Notes under the pieces: generated by a model | Seen by the model: only the letters and a program-made list of their open reading frames with translations | Databases searched by the model: none | What the model was told of the DNA's origin: nothing | Translations under genes and position numbers: made by a program | Shown: positions 1-4,357 of the stretch, in pieces | Layout: every line of letters begins with the position of its first letter | Position numbering within the stretch: position 1 is the stretch's first letter | NCBI GenBank assembly: GCA_023395675.1 | Contig: JAEWYL010000346.1 | Coordinates: 1 to 8,918 of the forward strand | DNA from: Chloroflexota bacterium | GTDB lineage: Bacteria; Chloroflexota; Anaerolineae; Anaerolineales; UBA4823 | Length of the DNA stretch: 8,918 bases | Reading direction: 5' to 3'

Positions 1-225
1 AACCTGCGCGCGGCCGGGCTGGACGTGCGCCTGGACGGGAACCCCCGCAGCCTGCACCACAAAGTGCTGGTGATTGACGGGCGCATCGTGGTCACCGGCT
101 CCTACAACTTCTCCAGCAGCGCCGAACGTGTGAACGACGAGAATACCCTGGTGATCCATAACCAGGAGCTCGCCGCGGCGTTCCTGGAGGAGTTCAGGCG
201 GGTGTATGAGGCCGCAGGGGAATAA
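1..225 (+). CDS. Phospholipase D-like protein, C-terminal fragment (5' end outside window)
   Basis: The reading frame is open from base 1 and ends at TAA 223-225, so only about 74 C-terminal residues are present. They contain a complete second HKD motif, HxKx4D (HHKVLVID), followed by GSYNFSSSAE and NDEN, the usual arrangement of the catalytic half-site of the phospholipase D superfamily. In that family the His forms a phospho-enzyme intermediate during phosphodiester hydrolysis or transfer. The spacing and the NFS...NDEN ending resemble the Nuc/PLDc_2 branch (nucleases and uncharacterised PLD-like proteins) more than long cardiolipin synthases, but the missing N-terminus prevents a firm choice. 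A GTG at 25 could be read as a start, but the upstream codons continue the same domain, so the gene almost certainly begins before the window. No link to the CRISPR genes is evident beyond shared orientation. No hairpin terminator is seen after it. Confidence 0.85.
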   Translation, partial: NLRAAGLDVRLDGNPRSLHHKVLVIDGRIVVTGSYNFSSSAERVNDENTLVIHNQELAAAFLEEFRRVYEAAGE

Positions 226-392
226 TCGCCTGTAACTTTTCTGACACTTTTTCGTCTTCCTTTTTAAATCCTCTTATTTGTGCCAACTTAATAGGTAAAA
301 ATCTCTGTTGTTGTCGTAGTTGCAACACGGTTCTGGAATAATGCAAGCATATCTGACAGAGCCGTAACTCGCTGTAATCAGGAGAGCGCGCC
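226..392 (+). promoter_or_regulatory. AT-rich intergenic region upstream of the WYL-cas3 unit, with candidate promoter
   Basis: This gap is clearly AT-richer than the flanking genes and holds no convincing coding frame. The best promoter candidate is an extended -10, TGGAATAAT at 334-342 (AATAAT differs from TATAAT at one base). Its -35 is poor: TTGTCG at 311-316 is 20 bases away, longer than usual, so an activator may be needed. Transcription would start near 349. A pyrimidine-rich run lies at 232-275, but no stem-loop terminator for the upstream PLD gene is seen. The ribosome binding site AGGAGAG (380-386) precedes ATG 393 with good spacing. Confidence 0.45.
319..346. promoter_or_regulatory. 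Candidate operator overlapping the WYL-cas3 promoter
   Basis: GTTGCAAC at 319-326 is a perfect 8-bp palindrome. Its TTGCA arm (320-324) recurs inverted as TGCAA at 342-346, with arm centres 22 bases (two helical turns) apart. The pair brackets the candidate -10 box at 337-342. This is a plausible site for the adjacent HTH-WYL regulator acting on its own promoter, but short palindromes arise by chance and no binding motif for this protein is known to me. Confidence 0.25.
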
Positions 393-1376
393 ATGACTCG
401 AGCTCAGAACAAAGCAGCCCGGCTGACCCAGATCGAGGCGCTACTGCTTGCGCATCCTGCCGGCCTGATTCCGGCGGAAATTGCACGCAGGCTGATGGTG
501 AACCGATCTACCATCAGCCGCTGCCTTCCCGACCTGCCAAAACATATCTACCTGGATGAGGATGGACGCTGGAAACTCGACCGCGAGGCCTACCTGATTC
601 ACGTGCGCTTCAACCTGCATGAGGCCCTGGCGCTGCATCTGGCAGCGCGCCTCCTGGCAGCGGGTATGGACCGCCAGAACCCACACGCCGGTTCTGCCCT
701 GCGCAAGCTGGGCTACGCCCTGGAGAAACTGGCTCCGCAAATCAGCCACCATCTGAGCGAGTCAGCCTCCCTGCTCGATTCCTCCTCGCGCCGCCAGGAC
801 CCCGGCTATCTGGGCGCTCTGGAAAAGCTCACCCTGGCCTGGGCTGAGGGGCGCAAAGTGAAGGTCTGGCGTCGAAGTGATAAGACAGGCCTGGTGCATG
901 AATATCTCTTCTCACCCTATTTCATCGAGCCAAGTGCGGTGGGAAGGTCCACCTATGCGATCGGCCTGCGCGAGCCGCCGGGCGAGCAGCGGACCTTCAA
1001 AATCGAGCGATTAGAGCGGGTGGAACTGCTGCGCGAGCATTATGAAATCCCGCCCGATTTCGACCCCTGCGCCCTGCTGGCTGACGCGTGGGGCATCTGG
1101 TTTACCGGCGCGCCCCCGATACAGGTGACGCTGCGCTTTCATCCCCGGGTTGCACAGCGGGTGCGGGAATCGGTCTGGCATCCATCCGAACAGGTGCAGG
1201 AGCAGCCGGACGGCGGGCTGATCTGGCGAGCGCAGGTGGCCGAACCGAAGGAGATGCTGCCCTGGATCCGCGGCTGGGGTTCCGACTGCGAAGTGCTGGA
1301 GCCAAAAACGCTACGCGAGAGCGTAGCGGCTGAGGTCCGACAATGTGCGCTGAACTATGGCTGGAAGCTGGAGTAA
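393..1376 (+). CDS. HTH-WYL domain transcriptional regulator, CRISPR-associated
   Basis: A 327-residue protein. The N-terminus (about residues 10-62) is a winged helix-turn-helix of DeoR/HTH_11 type, with a helix at PAEIARRL and recognition helix NRSTISRCLPDL (37-48). A helical linker follows. A WYL domain lies at about 136-225, with the PYFIEPSAVGRSTYAIGL segment; the Trp-Tyr-Leu signature is changed to Thr-Tyr-Ala (187-189). A C-terminal WCX-like segment (about 242-325) begins with QVTLRFHPRVAQRVRE. WYL proteins are cytoplasmic ligand-sensing regulators, thought to bind nucleic acid or nucleotides, and often accompany CRISPR loci, where some repress and others activate cas genes. Start ATG 393 is supported by AGGAG at 380-384. 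The gene ends 4 bases before the preferred cas3 start, so the two are almost certainly co-transcribed and translationally coupled. It probably controls the promoter at 226-392; direction of control and ligand cannot be read from sequence. Confidence 0.85.
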   Translation: MTRAQNKAARLTQIEALLLAHPAGLIPAEIARRLMVNRSTISRCLPDLPKHIYLDEDGRWKLDREAYLIHVRFNLHEALALHLAARLLAAGMDRQNPHAGSALRKLGYALEKLAPQISHHLSESASLLDSSSRRQDPGYLGALEKLTLAWAEGRKVKVWRRSDKTGLVHEYLFSPYFIEPSAVGRSTYAIGLREPPGEQRTFKIERLERVELLREHYEIPPDFDPCALLADAWGIWFTGAPPIQVTLRFHPRVAQRVRESVWHPSEQVQEQPDGGLIWRAQVAEPKEMLPWIRGWGSDCEVLEPKTLRESVAAEVRQCALNYGWKLE

Positions 1377-1380
1377 GAAA

Positions 1381-4098
1381 ATGGAAGCCGATAAATTCGA
1401 CACGTTAAGCACGGTTTTGTGGTCGAAATCCGACCGGCGGGATGAGAAGCGTTTCCATCTATTTATTTATCATCTGCTCGACTCTGGAGCCGTCGCTCTC
1501 CGGCTATGGGATACCGCATTATCCGAGTCCGTGCGGGAGGAGACTGCTTGTTTCCTGGGCCTCGACCAGGATGAGGCCGGCAAGCTCATCGCTTATTGGT
1601 GTGCCCTGCATGACATTGGCAAAGCCAGCCCGGTTTTCCAGAGTATGAACCCGTATTTGAAAGAGCAGGCCAGAGAAGCTCAATTCACTTTCGACGGCGT
1701 CCTGAACCCCAAAATTTACCACAGCCTGGTCAGCGGTCGTTTCCTGGAGGAGAGTGGGCGAATACCACTGCAGGTACATATCGCCATCAGCGGGCATCAT
1801 GGCGCATGGAATTGCGACTATGAATTTGGCTCCGATAGCTACGGAGGCGGGCTCTGGCAGGATTACCGCCTGGAGGCGATGGAACGCGTGGCTGCGCTGC
1901 TGGGGCCGGGCGAGGCCGCCCGGCAGCTCACTTTTCCCGAAGATGAAGACTCCAACCTCTTTACCACCTGGTTGAGCGGATTTATCACCACCGCCGACTG
2001 GATTGCCTCGAACGAAGACCTGTTTCCATTCAAATCCGGTCTGCAGCCACTGAGTGATTATTTTCAGGAAACGCTGAAGCGCGCCGGCGAGGCTCTCCAG
2101 CGTCTGGGCTGGGTGGGATGGAAGGCGCGCGGCGAAACAGTTTCATTTGCCGAAATGTTCCCCAAAACACCTATACCCCGGCCGATCCAGACCAGAATCT
2201 TTTCCCACTTCGAGGAGACCGGGCCGGAAGAGCCGTTTGTGCTGATCGTGGAAGCCCCTACCGGCATTGGCAAGACAGAAATTGCCCTGTACCTGGCCGA
2301 TCGCTGGCTTCAGGCGCGCGCCGGGAGTGGGCTCTATGTCGCTATGCCCACCCAGGCCACCAGCAACCAGATCTTTGACCGTACGGTGGAGGTGCTCCGC
2401 GACCGCTATCCGGAGGAACTGGTGCCCATTGTGCTGGCACACGGCCAGGCGGCCTGGAGCGAGCGGGTAAACGCCATTCGCCTGGCGGATATCGGCCGGG
2501 AAAGCAGCCAGTCGGTGGCGGCGATGGACTGGTTCCAAAACAATCGCAAGCGCAGCCTGCTGTCCCCTTTTGGCGTGGGTACGGTGGACCAGGCCTTTTT
2601 GGGCATCCTGCAGAACCGGCACTTCTTTATTCGCCTGTTCGGGCTGAAGAATAAGGTGGTGATCTTTGATGAAGTGCACGCCTATGACGTGCATATGCAG
2701 GCCCTGTTCGGGCGGCTGCTCGCCTGGCTGCGCGGGCTGGGGACGGCGGTCATCGTGCTCTCCGCCACCCTGCCCGAGCACTTCCGCCGGCAGATTGTGC
2801 AGGCTTACTGCGGCCCGGATGCTGAAGTCCGGCCAGACGGTTCTTACCCGCGCCTGACCCTGGCTGTTCCGGGAAAGCCGGTCGTCCCGGTCGATCTAAA
2901 GGCCGAGATCCCTGCGGACCAGGATAGAGAGCTGCGCCTGGGCTGGGTTTCCATCCCCGCGCTGGCGGAGACCTTGCAAAACCGGTTGCGCCTGGGAGGC
3001 TGTGCGGCTGTGGTATGCAACACGGTTGTGCGGGCGCAGGAACTGTACCAGAAGCTCCGGGAGGCCAGGATCGTGCCGGAAGAGGAGCTGTATCTCTTTC
3101 ACGCCCGCTTCCCTCAGGCCTGGCGCCAGGCCAGAGAAGACCAGGTGCTGGAGAAGTTCGGTAAGGGCAGAGATGGAAGAAAGAACGAACGGGGGGAAGA
3201 CGACAACCCCAAACGGCCGAAAAAAGCCCTGGTGATCGCTACCCAGGTCATCGAACAGAGCCTGGACCTGGATTTCGATCTGCTGGTGAGCGAGCTGGCC
3301 CCGGTGGACCTGGTACTGCAGCGCGCCGGCCGGCTGCACCGCCACCGGCGCGAGCGGCCCGAAGGGCTGGAACAGCCTGAGCTGCTCCTGCTGGAACCGG
3401 AAAGCGATGCGCAGGGCCAGCCGGATTTTGGCCGTTCGGGGAAGGTCTATCACCGCAGCCTCTTGCTGAAGTCGCTTCTGGCGCTGAAACCGCACGCCGT
3501 CCTGCTCACCGTACAGCAGACACGCGCGTTGATCGAGCAGGTTTACGCCCCTGGAGTGCTTCCGGAGCTGCCTCCCGCCCTGGCCGAAAAACTGCGCGGC
3601 TGGATCGCCCACGAAAACACGCAGGACATGCAGATTGAGGCTGCCGCCCGGGCCTCTCTGGTGGCAGAGCCAGCAAACGAAGACCTGCTGTATGCCCAGC
3701 AGGCCGACCTGCGGGATGAGGAAGACCCGCTGCTGCACCGGCACTACCGGGCGCTGACCCGGCACAGCGACGGCCTGAGCCTGAACTTGATCTGTCTCTT
3801 CCGCAGGGGCGAACGCTTATTCCTGGACCCGGAATACAGCCAGGAGGTTAACTGGGAAAGGCTGGCAAACGATTACTCGCACTTGAAAGCCGTTTTGGAG
3901 ATGCGTTTGAACCTGAACCGCTCAGACGCGGTGATCGAACTGCTGGATATTGACCGCCTGCGCCTGGAGCAGGATATTCCTGCCCTGCGGTATGCCAGGA
4001 TCCTGCCCTTCGAGGGAGGCCGGTTCGAGACCGAGCGCCTGGTCTTCCAACTGGACCGCTTTCTAGGCCTAACCATCTCAAACAAAGCCAAACGCTGA
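1381..4098 (+). CDS. cas3: CRISPR-associated helicase-nuclease Cas3 (type I-E)
   Basis: A 905-residue single-chain HD nuclease-SF2 helicase, close to usual I-E Cas3 length. It is recruited by target-bound Cascade and degrades the displaced strand while translocating 3' to 5'. HD domain (about 20-270): H77-D78 in LHDIGKASP, H114, GHHG with H139/H140, and D206 in TADW, giving a full metal-binding set. Helicase: Walker A APTGIGKT (292-299), DEVH box 430-433, SAT 461-463, motif V ATQVIEQSLDLDFD (620-633) and motif VI QRAGRLHRH (647-655). A charged stretch before motif V (about 596-617) looks like a flexible insert. The C-terminal domain follows. Start choice: the frame opens at ATG 1357 inside the WYL gene, but ATG 1381 lies 8 bases after GGAG (1370-1373) and 4 bases after the WYL stop. 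No catalytic residue appears lost. It precedes the Cascade genes but is separated from them by the mini-CRISPR region. Confidence 0.97.
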   Translation: MEADKFDTLSTVLWSKSDRRDEKRFHLFIYHLLDSGAVALRLWDTALSESVREETACFLGLDQDEAGKLIAYWCALHDIGKASPVFQSMNPYLKEQAREAQFTFDGVLNPKIYHSLVSGRFLEESGRIPLQVHIAISGHHGAWNCDYEFGSDSYGGGLWQDYRLEAMERVAALLGPGEAARQLTFPEDEDSNLFTTWLSGFITTADWIASNEDLFPFKSGLQPLSDYFQETLKRAGEALQRLGWVGWKARGETVSFAEMFPKTPIPRPIQTRIFSHFEETGPEEPFVLIVEAPTGIGKTEIALYLADRWLQARAGSGLYVAMPTQATSNQIFDRTVEVLRDRYPEELVPIVLAHGQAAWSERVNAIRLADIGRESSQSVAAMDWFQNNRKRSLLSPFGVGTVDQAFLGILQNRHFFIRLFGLKNKVVIFDEVHAYDVHMQALFGRLLAWLRGLGTAVIVLSATLPEHFRRQIVQAYCGPDAEVRPDGSYPRLTLAVPGKPVVPVDLKAEIPADQDRELRLGWVSIPALAETLQNRLRLGGCAAVVCNTVVRAQELYQKLREARIVPEEELYLFHARFPQAWRQAREDQVLEKFGKGRDGRKNERGEDDNPKRPKKALVIATQVIEQSLDLDFDLLVSELAPVDLVLQRAGRLHRHRRERPEGLEQPELLLLEPESDAQGQPDFGRSGKVYHRSLLLKSLLALKPHAVLLTVQQTRALIEQVYAPGVLPELPPALAEKLRGWIAHENTQDMQIEAAARASLVAEPANEDLLYAQQADLRDEEDPLLHRHYRALTRHSDGLSLNLICLFRRGERLFLDPEYSQEVNWERLANDYSHLKAVLEMRLNLNRSDAVIELLDIDRLRLEQDIPALRYARILPFEGGRFETERLVFQLDRFLGLTISNKAKR

Positions 4099-4126
4099 TA
4101 TCAAGTAAGATGCAAGGTGATATAAT
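4098..4126 (+). promoter_or_regulatory. Promoter of the CreR-like mini-CRISPR RNA
   Basis: TATAAT at 4121-4126 is a perfect -10 box, preceded by TG one base upstream (TGATATAAT, 4118-4126), a full extended -10. The -35 at 17-base spacing is weak (ATATCA, 4098-4103), overlapping the cas3 stop codon, as is typical of extended -10 promoters. Transcription would begin near 4133, at the edge of the first repeat-like element. It stands inside the 259-base gap between cas3 and cas8e, before no protein-coding start, so a small RNA is its natural product. Confidence 0.6.
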
Positions 4127-4133
4127 GACTTTA

Positions 4134-4191
4134 GTTATTCCCCAAAAAATCAATCCGAACTTGGATAAAGTTCTTTATTGGGGGTGGACCG
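4134..4191 (+). repeat. First repeat-like element (psi-R1) with expanded hairpin
   Basis: The 5' piece GTTATTCCCC (4134-4143) and 3' piece GGGGGTGGACCG (4180-4191) match the two ends of a type I-E repeat; the last seven bases equal the TGGACCG ending I recall from Thermus I-E repeats. The centre is expanded to 36 bases. It can fold continuously: CCCCAA pairs with TTGGGG, one A-A mismatch, AAA with TTT, a 7-base one-sided bulge (4150-4156), then GAACTT with AAGTTC closing a 5-base loop. The functional remainder after cutting would be handle GTGGACCG (4184-4191). Confidence 0.6.
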
Positions 4192-4211
4192 ATTGTGATG
4201 AACAGACGAAT

Positions 4212-4240
4212 ATTTTCCCCACCTTCGTGGGGGTAAAGCC
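4212..4240 (+). repeat. Second repeat-like element (psi-R2), degenerate 29-nt I-E repeat
   Basis: Exactly 29 bases when aligned to the E. coli I-E repeat with no gaps, by hand 17 of 29 identical: ATTTT, then CCCCAC-cttc-GTGGGG as a perfect 6-bp stem with 4-base loop, then GTAAAGCC (canonical ATAAACCG). Stem position and length match the Cas6e substrate. It would supply the 3' hairpin of the guide RNA. The 3' tail departs from ...CCG, consistent with no functional handle being needed downstream. Confidence 0.7.
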
Positions 4241-4244
4241 ATTA

Positions 4245-4287
4245 CTGGCAGGCAAGAAGTATTCTTTTGCCTGCCAGTTCGTTTAAT
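4245..4287 (+). terminator. Strong stem-loop, probable terminator of the small RNA
   Basis: CTGGCAGGCAA (4245-4255) is the exact reverse complement of TTGCCTGCCAG (4267-4277). The stem extends by a G-T and an A-T pair around a 7-base loop. The following TTCGTTTAATT is T-rich but not a clean run, so termination may be partial. Its place between the mini-CRISPR and the next promoter suggests it ends the small RNA and also reduces read-through from cas3 into Cascade. Confidence 0.6.
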
Positions 4288-4293
4288 TGCCTC

Positions 4294-4322
4294 TTGACAA
4301 AGCGATGATTTAGCGCGATAAG
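4294..4322 (+). promoter_or_regulatory. Promoter of the Cascade operon (cas8e onward)
   Basis: TTGACA (4294-4299) is a perfect -35 box. Exactly 17 bases downstream is GATAAG (4317-4322), which matches TATAAT at the four central positions. Transcription would start near 4329, giving a leader of about 29 bases before ATG 4358. It lies just after the terminator-like hairpin, so Cascade expression depends mainly on this promoter. Confidence 0.65.
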
Positions 4323-4325
4323 AAT

Positions 4326-4345
4326 ATTGTAATGAATAGAAAACC
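4326..4345 (+). promoter_or_regulatory. RNA-guided operator: partial protospacer for the CreR-like guide at the cas8e transcription start
   Basis: ATTGTAATGAATAGA (4326-4340) matches pseudo-spacer bases 1-15 at 13 positions, in register from base 1. The differences are at positions 6 and 12, which Cascade leaves unpaired. Beyond 15 the match stops (only position 18 agrees). The guide would pair with the - (template) strand. The preceding bases in the PAM position are AAT (4323-4325), similar to but not the same as AAG. The site begins 3 bases after the -10 box and spans the predicted start, so bound Cascade should block RNA polymerase. Confidence 0.65.
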
Positions 4346-4357
4346 AAAGGAGATGCT

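Larger units (their letters stand above)
4134..4240 (+). CRISPR. Mini-CRISPR: two divergent I-E-like repeats flanking one 20-nt pseudo-spacer
   Basis: Two elements with the CCCC/GGGG stem and 8-nt 3' tail of type I-E repeats flank ATTGTGATGAACAGACGAAT (4192-4211). The repeats differ from each other and from the I-E consensus, and the spacer is 12 nt shorter than the usual 32, so array-finding software requiring near-identical repeats would miss it. It has no leader-like context and only one unit, so it is unlikely to be an adapting array. It sits immediately before the Cascade operon whose Cas6e would process it. Confidence 0.7.
4133..4287 (+). ncRNA. creR: CreR-like cas-regulating small RNA (crRNA-like guide precursor)
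   Basis: The predicted transcript runs from the extended -10 promoter's start near 4133 to the hairpin and short T-rich run ending near 4287. It contains repeat-like hairpin, 20-nt pseudo-spacer, repeat-like hairpin. Cas6e cleavage after the GGGG of each stem, as in canonical I-E processing, would give a 49-nt guide (4184-4232): 8-nt 5' handle GTGGACCG, 20-nt guide, and 3' hairpin from the second repeat. Canonical I-E crRNAs are about 61 nt. Described CreR RNAs direct Cascade (types I-B, I-E) or Cas12a to cas promoters through limited pairing, causing repression without cleavage. The match of this guide to 4326-4340 fits that role. The CreR name is by analogy: architecture and match are seen, expression and function are inferred. 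The alternative is a decayed array remnant, which would not explain the promoter match. Confidence 0.72.

Noticed and set aside
1357..1380. Upstream cas3 start at ATG 1357
   Set aside because: It overlaps the WYL gene and lacks a clear ribosome binding site, while ATG 1381 has GGAG at 1370-1373.
2143..3765. Long antisense open frames across cas3 (212 and 289 codons)
   Set aside because: They lie opposite conserved helicase motifs, have no recognisable protein features and arise from GC-rich codon bias.
4134..4240. CreTA-type RNA toxin-antitoxin
   Set aside because: Considered because CreA is also a crRNA-like RNA within cas operons, but the guide here matches the cas8e promoter and I see no separate toxin RNA promoter or mini-ORF being targeted. 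CreR-type regulation fits better.
4134..4240. Ordinary decayed CRISPR array
   Set aside because: Random decay would not keep two foldable stems, an in-register match to the neighbouring promoter, and mismatches only at positions 6 and 12.
4245..4277. Third repeat unit of the mini-CRISPR
   Set aside because: The stem CTGGCAGGCAA/TTGCCTGCCAG has no CCCC/GGGG core and no ..CCG tail; it is better read as a terminator.
4150..4347. 65-codon - strand open frame in the cas3-cas8e gap
   Set aside because: It would run antisense through the repeat-like hairpins and the cas8e promoter, has no evident ribosome binding site or family resemblance; the + strand RNA elements explain the sequence better.
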